This document shows, one piece after another, positions 1-8,109 of a DNA stretch of 38,861 nt. The notes below the pieces were generated by a model. It worked only from the letters and a program-made list of their open reading frames with translations. It had not been told where the DNA came from and ran no database searches. The number at the start of each line of letters is the position of its first letter. The stretch's first letter is position 1. Position numbers and translations under genes: made by a program. The stretch covers positions 1 to 38,861 of the forward strand of contig JAIFKV010000207.1 in the NCBI GenBank assembly GCA_020049415.1, given 5' to 3'. This DNA comes from Betaproteobacteria bacterium (GTDB lineage: Bacteria; Pseudomonadota; Gammaproteobacteria; Burkholderiales; Thiobacillaceae).

Positions 1-16
1 GCGTTAAGAGATGTAC

Positions 17-45
17 TATGGATTAAATGGTCTAACCCCGGTTTC
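17..45 (+). repeat. Imperfect direct repeat, left copy, flanking the helicase-HNH gene
   Basis: A stretch starting TATGGATT and ending CCCCGGTTTC recurs at 2877-2904 in the same orientation. The two copies match at about 23 of 28 aligned positions with one single-base gap. The copies lie just outside the AT-rich helicase-HNH gene, so they could be the footprint of an insertion or a recombination junction. Imperfect matches of this length can arise by chance, so the link to mobility is inference. Confidence 0.4.
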
Positions 46-197
46 AGGCTTTAGCGCTCGGCAGCGGGGGCGATCAATATCCAACATGGAAACAATGATC
101 TGTCACCCAGTTTGCTCATTTCTGTTCTTGTTTGGTTTAAGGCGATTTGGATTTAAAAATGACTGCTTTTTCAATCTGGTACTTATAGGCTAATAAA

Positions 198-2777
198 ATG
201 AATTTATCATTTGATTTGAACAAGAGAAGAAATCTCAATCCTGCTTATATGCCGAAGGTGCCGTTTGAACATCAAAAAGATGCTTTTTTAAATTTGTCGA
301 AGTTATTTGATTTTGACCAAAAATCACATAAATCCGGCATATTGGTACTCCCGACCGGAGCGGGCAAGACATTTACTTCGGTCAATTGGATTTGTAGAAA
401 TGTCCTGCCCAAAAATATTAAAGTAGTCTGGCTGGCGCATACTTCTCATTTGCTGGATCAAGCTTATAAAACTTTCGTGGATAATTTATTGGAAGTGCAT
501 TCGCGTGACAGTGTAAACATCCGTGTAGTCTCAAGCGACCCGATGCATTCAAGCGCGGCATCTATAGAGTTGAGTGATGATATTGTAATAATCACGACAC
601 AAACTGCAATAAGTAACTGGAACTCGAAAGCGCTGGATGGCAAGGGCAATAAAGTAAAGACAGCATTTGAAAAATATATTATTAATTCAAAAAACTCCGG
701 GTTGTTTTTGGTGCTGGATGAGGCGCATCACGCGCCGGCTTACGGATGTAGAAACCTGCTAATTGGTGGAAGCAAAGATAAAATCGGAATTCGAGATGTA
801 TTGCCAAGTGTTAGTTTTCTGGGGTTGACAGCAACACCTACCTATAACGATGAAAGTAGACGAGGGTGGTTGTTCAACATATTCAATACCGAAATCTTCG
901 ACAAGAAGGGAATAATTTTTGAAGTAGAAAAGGAGGGGCTGATAAAGCAAGGGATTTTGGCGACGCCAAAATTTATTCAAAAAAACACGGGCAAGGAATA
1001 TGTTGTCGATGATCGGAATTATAACTACATCGTCAGGGAACATAACGACTTGCCCAGTGAGATTGTGGAAAGGTTGGCGAAAGACTCGGGTAGAAGCGAC
1101 CATATAGTTGCCGAGTATTTGAAGGGCCGAAAGACATATGGCAAGACAATTATTTTTGCGGACCGCTGGTATCAATGCATCTATCTGAAGGAAAAACTCA
1201 AGGAGAAAGGCGTCAAGGTTGATGCGGTCTATTCACATATTGAAGCTTCGGAAAAGACGACTGAAAAGAGAAATAGACGAACTCCAGTTGAAAATGCTGA
1301 GATTCTGGAGAAATTTAAAAATAATCAATTGGAGGTGTTGATCAACGTGAAGATGTTGACGGAAGGAACCGATGTTCCTGATGTCGAGACTGTTTTTATT
1401 ACACGACAGACGACAAGTTCGATTTTATTGACTCAGATGGTTGGCAGAGCCTTGCGGGGAAAAAGAGCCGGCGCGAAGCCGAACAAGGATGTCGCCAATA
1501 TCGTATTTTTTGTAGACAACTGGAGTCATATACTCAATTTTGCCTCTCCAGATGAAGAGGGATTGTCTGAAGACAGCGAAAGCAGAGTCAAGGGTCGTTA
1601 TCCTTTGCAATATATTGCTATCAGTTTGATAGAAGATTTATCGAGAAAAATTGACAGTGGTGTTGTTTTTTCTAGTCAGCCTTACCTTGATTCGATTCCA
1701 GTCGGTTGGTATGAAACAGAAGTGTTGATCGATGTGCAGGGTGAAACCAATGTCTATAAAGAATTCGTTATCGTCCATCAGAATACACAAGATAGTTTCA
1801 AAAAACTGCTTGAAGGTATTGATCGGGAGCTTTCGCCGATATGGGAAGATGAAAGTCTTGATCTCGAATCAGTGCAGTCAGAAATTGCAGATTGGGTTGT
1901 AAAGTATTTTGGGAGTGAAAAATATGGTGCGCATCAACGGTTCGACTTGGATATTATAAAAATTGCCCGGCATGTCGCTCAGGCCAAGGCGCAGCCAAAG
2001 TTTTATTCATTTGTTGAAAGAGATAAGCATGACTTGAGTCAGTTCGCCTTTGAAGTTGTGCGGCAGCGCATGGATGATTTGTCTATTGACGATTTGCTGA
2101 TTCAGGAATTTCAGTCATCAGAGCGACTCTGGCAGTCTTTTTACAGAGATTACAATCGTTTTGCTACTGCCTTTGATGCGCAGCGTAGGCGTGCAATTCA
2201 TCTGCTGAAGTATGGCAGCGCGCCTGGACTCACTCAGATTGCATTGCCTGAGCCTGTTGCAACGAACCGAGAGATGACCGAAAAAGAAAAAGAAATGGTC
2301 TTCAAGCGGGATAATTACAAATGTTTGTGCTGCGGGAAGGAAAAGACAGATGGCAAACGAATAAGGTTGGAAGTTGACCATATCATTCCGGTTAAGTTTG
2401 GCGGTCAGACTACATTTGAAAATTCGCAAACCTTATGTAGCGTATGCAATAAAGCAAAAGGCGTTAATGAAGTAAATTTCAAAATCTACAAAACGCCTTT
2501 GTCTGCACCCAAAGACGATATGGTTCTACTTGATATGGAAAACTCTGAATTTATTGAATGGGGTTTGCAGAGGGTTGTAAATCTTTTTTATCATTGTCAG
2601 GCGGTTTCTAATTTGAAAGTGGATGACAGGCCACGCAGCAAGCACCGCTTTCATTGGGAAGTCGAGTTATATAGCGGAAATCCTCCCGAATGGATTGAAG
2701 CGCATAGAGAAGCGCTTATAAATCACATTCACGATGTTTTTGGATACGAATTGCTCAAAGAGTTAACATTCAAGTAG
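198..2777 (+). CDS. Superfamily 2 helicase with C-terminal HNH endonuclease domain
   Basis: This 859-residue protein joins an SF2 (ResIII/DEAD-like) ATPase to an HNH nuclease. Visible helicase motifs are Walker A LPTGAGKT (residues 51-58), DEAHH (174-178), motif III LTATP (210-214) and motif VI QMVGRALRG (413-421). Residues about 440-690 are an unrecognised linker. The HNH part begins near residue 695 and shows C709-x2-C712, the catalytic-type D727-H728, and C747-x2-C750, typical of a zinc-stabilised HNH fold. Such fusions are expected to translocate on or unwind DNA and cleave it, and many relatives sit in defence or mobile loci. A defence role here is inference. The gene is clearly AT-richer than everything from 3092 onward, it has no good Shine-Dalgarno sequence before its ATG, and it lies between imperfect direct repeats, all consistent with recent acquisition. 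No partner gene is visible; the left neighbour is outside the window. Confidence 0.9.
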   Translation: MNLSFDLNKRRNLNPAYMPKVPFEHQKDAFLNLSKLFDFDQKSHKSGILVLPTGAGKTFTSVNWICRNVLPKNIKVVWLAHTSHLLDQAYKTFVDNLLEVHSRDSVNIRVVSSDPMHSSAASIELSDDIVIITTQTAISNWNSKALDGKGNKVKTAFEKYIINSKNSGLFLVLDEAHHAPAYGCRNLLIGGSKDKIGIRDVLPSVSFLGLTATPTYNDESRRGWLFNIFNTEIFDKKGIIFEVEKEGLIKQGILATPKFIQKNTGKEYVVDDRNYNYIVREHNDLPSEIVERLAKDSGRSDHIVAEYLKGRKTYGKTIIFADRWYQCIYLKEKLKEKGVKVDAVYSHIEASEKTTEKRNRRTPVENAEILEKFKNNQLEVLINVKMLTEGTDVPDVETVFITRQTTSSILLTQMVGRALRGKRAGAKPNKDVANIVFFVDNWSHILNFASPDEEGLSEDSESRVKGRYPLQYIAISLIEDLSRKIDSGVVFSSQPYLDSIPVGWYETEVLIDVQGETNVYKEFVIVHQNTQDSFKKLLEGIDRELSPIWEDESLDLESVQSEIADWVVKYFGSEKYGAHQRFDLDIIKIARHVAQAKAQPKFYSFVERDKHDLSQFAFEVVRQRMDDLSIDDLLIQEFQSSERLWQSFYRDYNRFATAFDAQRRRAIHLLKYGSAPGLTQIALPEPVATNREMTEKEKEMVFKRDNYKCLCCGKEKTDGKRIRLEVDHIIPVKFGGQTTFENSQTLCSVCNKAKGVNEVNFKIYKTPLSAPKDDMVLLDMENSEFIEWGLQRVVNLFYHCQAVSNLKVDDRPRSKHRFHWEVELYSGNPPEWIEAHREALINHIHDVFGYELLKELTFK

Positions 2778-2876
2778 CGTTGTTGACCGTCATTATTTTG
2801 GCCACAATGTTTTTCGAGGCTATTCATCATCATTATGGCTGGTTTGAGGGCGATACCAAATAGCTGTGAAGATCAG

Positions 2877-2904
2877 TATGGATTGAGTGGTTTTCCCCGG
2901 TTTC
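2877..2904 (+). repeat. Imperfect direct repeat, right copy, flanking the helicase-HNH gene
   Basis: This is the partner of the copy at 17-45, sharing TATGGATT at the start and CCCCGGTTTC at the end. It begins exactly 100 bases after the stop codon of the helicase-HNH gene. Together the two copies delimit a segment of about 2.86 kb whose base composition differs from the rest of the window. Confidence 0.4.
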
Positions 2905-3034
2905 CCTTGCGGATAGTTGTTTGACCGTGATGAATGCGGGTCACTCAGAGCCACTTTCCAATCTATATTAAGTGAACTGGCATCGCTTGTTTTTCTACCA
3001 CTTGATGCGCGCTATGCTGGATGTCGGTATACAT

Positions 3035-3055
3035 GGTGCGCACGGCGCACCCTAC
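3035..3055 (-). repeat. REP-like hairpin repeat, copy 1 (minus orientation)
   Basis: GGTGCGC-ACG-GCGCACC forms a perfect 7-bp stem with a 3-base loop, followed by CTAC. Read on the minus strand it is the GTAGGGTGCGC... type of short intergenic palindrome. The same stem occurs at 3658-3678 in the opposite orientation and at 24630-24648 inside yejF, so it is a dispersed repeat and not a single chance hairpin. Confidence 0.7.
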
Positions 3056-3091
3056 AATTCGGCGGTTATTTCACGTTGAAGAGAACTGAAG

Positions 3092-3661
3092 ATGAGTAAC
3101 GATGAAGTCGTTGCCGCGATGCGGCAGTGGGTCGAACAGGCGGTGATCGGGTTGAATTTATGCCCGTTCGCGAAATCGGTGTATGTGAAGAATCAGGTGC
3201 GCTTTGTGGTCAGCCAGGCCAGACATCTGGATGGATTTCTTGAAGATCTGGACCGGGAGCTGGATTTTTTGGCGGCGGCGGACCCGGCTGAAGTCGATAC
3301 CACGTTGTTGATTCACCCGACCTTGTTGCCGGATTTTCTTGATTTCAACGACTTCACCATCATTGCCGAGGCGGCGGTGGCGGAGCATGAACTGGAAGGC
3401 GTGATTCAAGTGGCCAGTTTCCATCCGCGTTTTCAGTTTGCCGATACCGAGCCGGATGACATCGGTAATTACACCAACCGGGCGCCGTTCCCGACTTTGC
3501 ATTTGATCCGTGAAGAGAGCTTGGCGCGCGCTGTCGAGGCGTTTCCGGATGCGGAAGAAATCTTCGGGCGCAATATCGAAACGTTGAAAAAACTCGGCTT
3601 GGTGGGTTGGCGCGCGTTGGGTTTGGCAACGCCCCCCGTTGATGCGGCGAATAAAGCGTAG
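3092..3661 (+). CDS. DUF1415 family protein
   Basis: This 189-residue soluble protein matches the DUF1415 family. It has the N-terminal WVEQAVIGLNLCPFA block (about residues 13-27), the central IQVASFHPRFQFA block and the NRAPFPTLHLIREES block. The biochemical role of the family is not known to me; the conserved Cys, His and Arg residues suggest a small-molecule or metal site, which is inference. The ATG has only a weak purine-rich stretch upstream (GAAGAGAACTGAAG). The stop codon TAG lies inside a REP-like repeat (3658-3678), and an inverted copy of that repeat sits 37 bases before the start, so the gene is bracketed by a repeat pair. The downstream gene is convergent. Confidence 0.85.
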   Translation: MSNDEVVAAMRQWVEQAVIGLNLCPFAKSVYVKNQVRFVVSQARHLDGFLEDLDRELDFLAAADPAEVDTTLLIHPTLLPDFLDFNDFTIIAEAAVAEHELEGVIQVASFHPRFQFADTEPDDIGNYTNRAPFPTLHLIREESLARAVEAFPDAEEIFGRNIETLKKLGLVGWRALGLATPPVDAANKA

Positions 3662-3678
3662 GGTGCGCCGCGCGCACC
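3658..3678 (+). repeat. REP-like hairpin repeat, copy 2, possible bidirectional terminator
   Basis: GTAGGGTGCGC-CGC-GCGCACC contains the same perfect 7-bp stem as copies 1 and 3. It overlaps the stop codon of the DUF1415 gene and lies 10 bases from the end of the convergent small gene at 3689. In that position it may end transcription from both sides, although there is no T-tract. Confidence 0.7.
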
Positions 3679-3688
3679 TTCTGTCGAT

Positions 3689-3877
3689 TCAGTCTGTTGC
3701 GCCGGTTGGAGTCGGATCGGCGCTTCCTTCTGCGGCGGGTTCGGTTTCCATTTCGTCTTCAACGTCATCGGCTTGAAGGTTTTCGCCTGATTTGCGTTGC
3801 AGCAGTTTTTCCTGTTTTTTCTGTTTTTTGGCCAGTTCCTTCTGGCGTTTTTCGAATGCGTAGTTGGGTTTTGCCAT
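3689..3877 (-). CDS. Small lysine-rich conserved hypothetical protein
   Basis: A 62-residue protein beginning MAKPNYAFEKRQKELAKKQKKQEKL, a very basic predicted helix (residues 8-30), followed by an acidic, Pro/Ala-rich tail. Short proteins with this MAKPNY-FEKRQKELAKK start are, from memory, common conserved hypotheticals in beta- and gammaproteobacteria. The start is supported by AGGAACG about ten bases upstream. The function is unknown; a nucleic-acid or ribosome contact would fit the charge but is inference. It runs convergent to the DUF1415 gene and divergent from the methyltransferase at 3967, with 89 bases between the two starts. Confidence 0.75.
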   Translation of the reverse strand: MAKPNYAFEKRQKELAKKQKKQEKLLQRKSGENLQADDVEDEMETEPAAEGSADPTPTGATD

Positions 3878-3966
3878 GAGCGATCCGTTCCTGATGCGGG
3901 TGAAGTAGGCTGGTAGCGTAACCCAGAAGCTGGCAAGCCAAGCGCAACGTTTTTTATGAGGTAGGC

Positions 3967-4839
3967 ATGGCGAAGACGAAATTCCCGCGCATTTCAGCTG
4001 GCACGATCCCGGCGCCGGTTGCGCCGATGGCGGAAATCAAGCCCGGTCAATCGGTTGAGTTGCTGAAGGAACTGCATATCCTGACGCGTGATGGAAAACT
4101 GAATCAGGACAGTCGGCGCAAGCTGAAGCAGGTTTATCACCTGTATCACTTTATCGAACCGCTGCTGGATGAGGTGATGGCGGAGCAGGGCGATTTGACG
4201 CTGGCCGATCATGGCGCGGGCAAGTCTTATCTTGGCTTCATTCTTTACGATCTGTTTCTGAAGGATCGTCAAAGCGGTCAGGTGTTCGGCATTGAAACGC
4301 GTGCGGATCTGGTCGAGAAGTCGCGCGAGCTGGCTGCTCGTCTGGAATTTCAACGTATGTCGTTTCTTGATCTGTCGGTTGAGGCGTCGATTACTTCGAC
4401 CGCATTGCCGGATCGAATCGATGTCGTTACCGCACTGCATGCGTGCAATACCGCTACCGACGATGCGATTCGTTTTGCACTGCAAAAGCAGGCCAGGTTC
4501 ATTGTGCTGGTGCCGTGTTGCCAGGCGGAAGTGGCGACGCTGCTGCGCCAGAACAAGAACGCGTCATTTGCGAAAACGTCGCTCTCCGAGTTGTGGCGGC
4601 ATCCCATCCATACCCGCGAATTTGGCAGCCACCTGACCAATGTTTTCCGCTGCTTGCAACTGGAGTCGCACGGTTATCAGGTCAATGTGACCGAGTTGGT
4701 TGGTTGGGAACACTCGATGAAGAACGAGCTGATCATTGCGCGTCGTCACGCTGGCGCGCGTGGAAACGCGCGACAACGGCTACAGGACATTCTGCGGGAA
4801 TTGAATCTGGAAGAATTGACGCCGCGCTTTCTGTATTGA
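3967..4839 (+). CDS. Class I SAM-dependent methyltransferase (Methyltransf_32-like)
   Basis: This 290-residue protein resembles the Methyltransf_32 group (relatives of METTL25 and GSTCD). The SAM-binding motif I is LADHGAGKSYLGFILYD (about residues 78-94), followed by the acidic FGIETRADLVEKS motif. ALHACNTATDDAIRFAL and VPCCQAEVA (about 158-190) are the family's later hallmarks. The substrate is not known; RNA or protein modification is commonly proposed for relatives. An N-terminal segment of about 65 residues precedes the catalytic fold. The ATG follows a GAGGTAGGC purine stretch. The amrS gene runs convergent, ending 20 bases away. Confidence 0.8.
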   Translation: MAKTKFPRISAGTIPAPVAPMAEIKPGQSVELLKELHILTRDGKLNQDSRRKLKQVYHLYHFIEPLLDEVMAEQGDLTLADHGAGKSYLGFILYDLFLKDRQSGQVFGIETRADLVEKSRELAARLEFQRMSFLDLSVEASITSTALPDRIDVVTALHACNTATDDAIRFALQKQARFIVLVPCCQAEVATLLRQNKNASFAKTSLSELWRHPIHTREFGSHLTNVFRCLQLESHGYQVNVTELVGWEHSMKNELIIARRHAGARGNARQRLQDILRELNLEELTPRFLY

Positions 4840-4858
4840 GATGAGCCGTTGGCGCGGT

Positions 4859-5971
4859 CTAAGCCATTCTGGCCATTGCGACCGGTATGCGTTGGGCGCC
4901 GAAGTGTCGCTCGAAGTGGCTGAAACGTCCGGCGATCGCGTGGCCGCAATGCGGGCAGTGGCCGCTGTCGTCGAGATGGTAAGCGGGGATTTCGTACCAG
5001 TCGCGCACGATCAGGGCGGCTTTGCAGTTTGGGCAAGACGTGGTGCCGCCGTCGCGGTCATGCACGTTGCCGGTATAGACGTAGTGCAAACCGGCATCGA
5101 GGGCGATTTTGCGAGCGCGATGCAGAGTTGCCGGCGGCGTCGGCGGCAGGTTGTCCATTTTCCAGTCGGGATGGAAGGCGGTGAAGTGCAGGGGTACGTC
5201 GGGGCCAAGTTCGCGCGCGATCCATTCCACCATGGCATGAATTTCCGCATCGCTGTCGTTCAGGGTGGGAATCAGCAGGGTAGTGATCTCGAACCAGGTG
5301 GTGGTTTCGCGTTTCAGATAAATCAGCGAGTCGAGCACCGGTTGCAACTGGCCGGCGCAATATTTGACGTAAAAGTCGTTGCTGAAGCCCTTCAGGTCGA
5401 CATTGGCGGCATCCATCGCGGCGTAGAACTCGCGCATCGGTTCCTGATGAATGAAGCCGGCGGTGACGGCGACCGTCTGAATGCCGAGTTGGTGGCAAGC
5501 GGCTGCGGTGTCCAGGGCGTACTCGGCGAAGATGACCGGGTCGTTGTAGGTGAAGGCGACGCTCTTGCTGCCAAGTTGTTGTGCCACTTGGGCAATTTTC
5601 TCCGGACTGGCGGATTCCATCAGCCGGTCCATGTCTTTTGATTTGGAAATGTCCCAGTTCTGACAGAATTTGCACGCCAGATTGCAGCCGGCGGTGCCGA
5701 AAGACAGCACGGAACTGCCTGGATAGAAGTGGTTGAGCGGTTTTTTCTCGATCGGATCGACGCAAAAGCCGGAACTGCGGCCATACGTGGTGAGGACCAT
5801 TTCGCCATCTTGCATCTTGCGCACGAAGCATGCGCCGCGTTGGCCTTCGTGCAGTTTGCAGTCACGCGGGCAGAGGTCGCATTGAATGCGGCCATCGTCG
5901 AGCCGATGCCACCAGCGGGCGGGAAAATGACTTTCAGGCAGGGTGTGCCCCTGGTTGATGCCGATGTTCAT
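4859..5971 (-). CDS. amrS: AmmeMemoRadiSam system radical SAM enzyme AmrS
   Basis: This 370-residue radical SAM enzyme belongs to the AmmeMemoRadiSam system. It shows the radical SAM motif C96-x3-C100-x2-C103 in TAGCNLACKFCQNW, which binds the catalytic [4Fe-4S] cluster. Preceding it is an N-terminal Cys block (C31, C34, C38, C48), and two C-terminal CxxC pairs (SCPNC and HCPHC) look like a zinc ribbon. I chose the ATG at 5971 because AAGGAGGA precedes it by seven bases and the family begins near here; the frame stays open to 6022. It overlaps the end of amrA by 38 bases, so translation is likely coupled. Its substrate is not established to my knowledge; clustering with MEMO1- and AMMECR1-type proteins suggests one shared pathway. 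Confidence 0.92.
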   Translation of the reverse strand: MNIGINQGHTLPESHFPARWWHRLDDGRIQCDLCPRDCKLHEGQRGACFVRKMQDGEMVLTTYGRSSGFCVDPIEKKPLNHFYPGSSVLSFGTAGCNLACKFCQNWDISKSKDMDRLMESASPEKIAQVAQQLGSKSVAFTYNDPVIFAEYALDTAAACHQLGIQTVAVTAGFIHQEPMREFYAAMDAANVDLKGFSNDFYVKYCAGQLQPVLDSLIYLKRETTTWFEITTLLIPTLNDSDAEIHAMVEWIARELGPDVPLHFTAFHPDWKMDNLPPTPPATLHRARKIALDAGLHYVYTGNVHDRDGGTTSCPNCKAALIVRDWYEIPAYHLDDSGHCPHCGHAIAGRFSHFERHFGAQRIPVAMARMA

Positions 5972-6542
5972 GATTTTCCTCCTTGAATTTTTCGACCCGG
6001 TAACGCGACAGGCGCAGATCATTTGCCCAGAAGTCCGCCGTCAAGCCGGCTTTTTGTTTTAAATGCGCCATGAATTGACGCGGTTCCGGCAGTTGTTCCC
6101 AGACTTGCGGCAAAAAGGTGGCGCGATGTCGGCCGTATTCCAGAATGACGCCATCAATGTTGGGGCGGAGTTGAGACAAGGCGTCCGCCTCGTTGCCAAA
6201 AATCATCGGCTCGGCGGAGGACAGAATCGAGACTTCAATCTGTGTGGCGGCGAGTTCTTTCAGATTCAGCGGCGGGAAGCGGGGATCCTGGAATGCGGCC
6301 GCGCGTGCATTGGCTTGCAAATCCGCCAGCAGGGGGCGTTGCGCCGACAAACTGCCGATGCAACCGCGCAACTGGCTTTGCCCGTTTTCGTCGCGCTGGG
6401 TCAGGGTGACGAAGACCGCGCCGGGCTCATCCAGCCAATCCGGATGCGGTAAAGCGATGCAGGGTTCGCCGAATTCGGCGGCGAGGGCGTTACGCGCCAG
6501 CGCGATCAGGAGTCGGCCTTGTTCAGTGCTGTGTGTTTTCAT
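5934..6542 (-). CDS. amrA: AmmeMemoRadiSam system protein A (AMMECR1 domain)
   Basis: A 202-residue AMMECR1-type protein. The family signature LRGCIGSL is present (about residues 58-65), and the fold continues through DPRFPPL and the VEVSILS-type strand (here IEVSILSSAEPM). The C-terminal LPQVWEQLP block is also typical. Human AMMECR1 is a disease-linked protein of uncertain biochemistry; the bacterial role is likewise not established. GGAG precedes the ATG. The gene overlaps amrB by 20 bases and amrS by 38, so the three form a tight operon read from 7332 to 4859. Its extreme C-terminus (HEHRHQPGAHPA) is dictated by the overlap with amrS and is probably not conserved. Confidence 0.92.
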   Translation of the reverse strand: MKTHSTEQGRLLIALARNALAAEFGEPCIALPHPDWLDEPGAVFVTLTQRDENGQSQLRGCIGSLSAQRPLLADLQANARAAAFQDPRFPPLNLKELAATQIEVSILSSAEPMIFGNEADALSQLRPNIDGVILEYGRHRATFLPQVWEQLPEPRQFMAHLKQKAGLTADFWANDLRLSRYRVEKFKEENHEHRHQPGAHPA

Positions 6543-7332
6543 GTTGAGGCTCCACTAAAGCAAACGCGCCATAACCGACGACCCGGCTACGATCTCCGGC
6601 GGTATCACCGGAATTGCGCATATCGAGCAAGTGCGGCACCAGGCCGCGTCGTTTTGCCGCCAGCATCAAGCCATTGATCGGATTCGCGCCGCAGGCTTGT
6701 TCGCCCACCAGATGGCTGTTCAGATTGAGGATGGCGTTGGCGGTGGCGGCGTCGACCTGTCTGGCTTCGGTGTAGGGCAGGTAATGCGAGAGATCGGAAC
6801 TGACCACGATCAAGGTTTCATCGCCGCCCCAAAGTCGATCCAGCACTTCCGCCACCGCTTCCGCCGATGCGCCGCCAACCGCCAGTGGAACCAGCGAAAA
6901 ATCGGCTAGAACGCTTTGCAGGAAGGGCAGATGCACCTCCAGCGAATGCTCTTCGGCATGGGCGGCGGCGGAGATGCTGACTTGCGCCAAATCAGTGATG
7001 GCCTCTATGCCGGCTTGATCGAGCGGCACCTCGCCCAACGGCGTCGCGAAGGCGGAAACCGTTGGCAAGGCCAGTCCCTCTACCCAAACCCGATGCACCG
7101 GCCCCAGTAATACGACGCGGCGGATAATTGTGCGCAAGGGCTTCAACAGGGCATAGGCGGAGGCGGCGATGGGGCCGGAATAGATGTAACCGGCGTGCGG
7201 CACAATCAACGCCTTCGGTCTAAATGGCGCGGCGTGTGCGTGATCAAAACATTCCTTCAATATCCCGCGCAAGACTTCGGGTTGGGCGGGATAAAACATG
7301 CCGGCAACGGCGGCGGGTCTGACCTTCATCAT
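6523..7332 (-). CDS. amrB: AmmeMemoRadiSam system protein B (MEMO1 family)
   Basis: A 269-residue MEMO1-family protein, structurally related to class III extradiol dioxygenases. Visible motifs are VPHAGYIYSGP (about residues 44-54), LLGPVHRVW (74-82), HSLEVHLPFLQ (about 128-138) and VVSSDLSHYLPY (about 177-188). These carry the His residues that form the metal-site pocket in the family. GGGAGAG precedes two tandem ATG codons; I take the first. It is the first gene of the amrB-amrA-amrS operon and is divergent from ispD, with 66 bases between the two starts, so that gap must hold both promoters. Metal identity and reaction cannot be read from the sequence. Confidence 0.92.
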   Translation of the reverse strand: MMKVRPAAVAGMFYPAQPEVLRGILKECFDHAHAAPFRPKALIVPHAGYIYSGPIAASAYALLKPLRTIIRRVVLLGPVHRVWVEGLALPTVSAFATPLGEVPLDQAGIEAITDLAQVSISAAAHAEEHSLEVHLPFLQSVLADFSLVPLAVGGASAEAVAEVLDRLWGGDETLIVVSSDLSHYLPYTEARQVDAATANAILNLNSHLVGEQACGANPINGLMLAAKRRGLVPHLLDMRNSGDTAGDRSRVVGYGAFALVEPQHENTQH

Positions 7333-7398
7333 TGCACTCTCCCTTGAAAATGACTGTCCTCACTTAAAATCTAGGGCACTTCTACTCGCTTACAAGTT

Positions 7399-8076
7399 AT
7401 GTCTCGATATTTCGCACTGCTGCCCGCCGCCGGGGTGGGCGCTCGAATGGGCGCTGAACACCCCAAGCAATATCTCGCTATCCATGGTCAGCCGATGATC
7501 TGGCACGCCATCCGGGCGTTTGAACGGCACGCCAAGATAGATCGAATTTTTGTGGTGATCGCAGCGCAAGACGGCTGGTGGGACAGCTACGACTGGTCGG
7601 CGTTCCGCAAGTTGACGCTGTTCAGGTGCGGTGGCGCGACGCGCGCGGAGAGCGTTCTCAATGGTTTGCGTGCCGCTGCCGCCCTGCTCGATGCGGATGA
7701 TTGGATGCTGGTCCACGACGCCGCCCGGCCCTGCCTGTCGCAAAAATTGCTCGATAAACTGCTGACCGAACTCGCCGCCGATGCGGTAGGGGGCATACTC
7801 GCCGCGCCGGTGGCGGACACCTTGAAACGCGCCACCGACGCCGGTCGCATCGCCGAAACCGTTCCACGTGCCGGCCTTTGGGGGGCGCAAACACCGCAAA
7901 TGTTTCGGCACGCCTTGCTGCAACGGGCGCTGGAGAACGTCGCTGTCGAAGTCACCGACGAAGCTTCTGCCATTGAAGCGCTGGGCTTTTCGCCGAAGCT
8001 GGTTGAAAGCGATTTGACCAATTTGAAGGTGACTTATCCGCGCGATCTGGACGTGGCGGCATGGTTGTTGGGCTGA
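7399..8076 (+). CDS. ispD: 2-C-methyl-D-erythritol 4-phosphate cytidylyltransferase
   Basis: This 225-residue enzyme makes CDP-methylerythritol from MEP and CTP, the third step of the non-mevalonate isoprenoid pathway. The nucleotide-binding loop LLPAAGVGARMGAEHPKQY lies at residues 7-25. GGATRAESVLNGL and VHDAARPCLS (about 75-115) are the standard MEP and CTP contacts, and VTDEASAIE is the conserved C-terminal motif. The length is normal. In many proteobacteria ispD is followed by ispF; here alanine dehydrogenase follows instead, so ispF must lie elsewhere. TAAAAT at 7365-7370 with TTGAAA at 7344-7349 is a weak candidate promoter (15-base spacer). Confidence 0.95.
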   Translation: MSRYFALLPAAGVGARMGAEHPKQYLAIHGQPMIWHAIRAFERHAKIDRIFVVIAAQDGWWDSYDWSAFRKLTLFRCGGATRAESVLNGLRAAAALLDADDWMLVHDAARPCLSQKLLDKLLTELAADAVGGILAAPVADTLKRATDAGRIAETVPRAGLWGAQTPQMFRHALLQRALENVAVEVTDEASAIEALGFSPKLVESDLTNLKVTYPRDLDVAAWLLG

Positions 8077-8109
8077 AGTTGAAGCCGAAAGGCAGCGAAG
8101 GGGGGCGTG

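Larger units (their letters stand above)
2778..3091. other. Intergenic region after the helicase-HNH gene, no gene seen
   Basis: These 314 bases hold no convincing reading frame. They contain the right copy of the direct repeat (2877-2904) and a REP-like hairpin (3035-3055). A short ORF at 2917-3099 has no codon pattern or ribosome binding site supporting it. TACAAT at 3053-3058 could serve as a -10 box for the DUF1415 gene, but no matching -35 is evident. Confidence 0.6.

Noticed and set aside
11-193. 60-codon plus-strand ORF before the helicase gene
   Set aside because: No ribosome binding site, no recognisable family, and it spans the direct repeat; composition is not coding-like.
2917-3099. 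60-codon ORF before the DUF1415 gene
   Set aside because: It crosses the REP-like hairpin and overlaps the DUF1415 start; no supporting signals.
4841-5641. 266-codon plus-strand ORF opposite amrS
   Set aside because: It is antisense to a clear radical SAM gene; such long frames are a by-product of GC-rich codon use and the product matches nothing I know.
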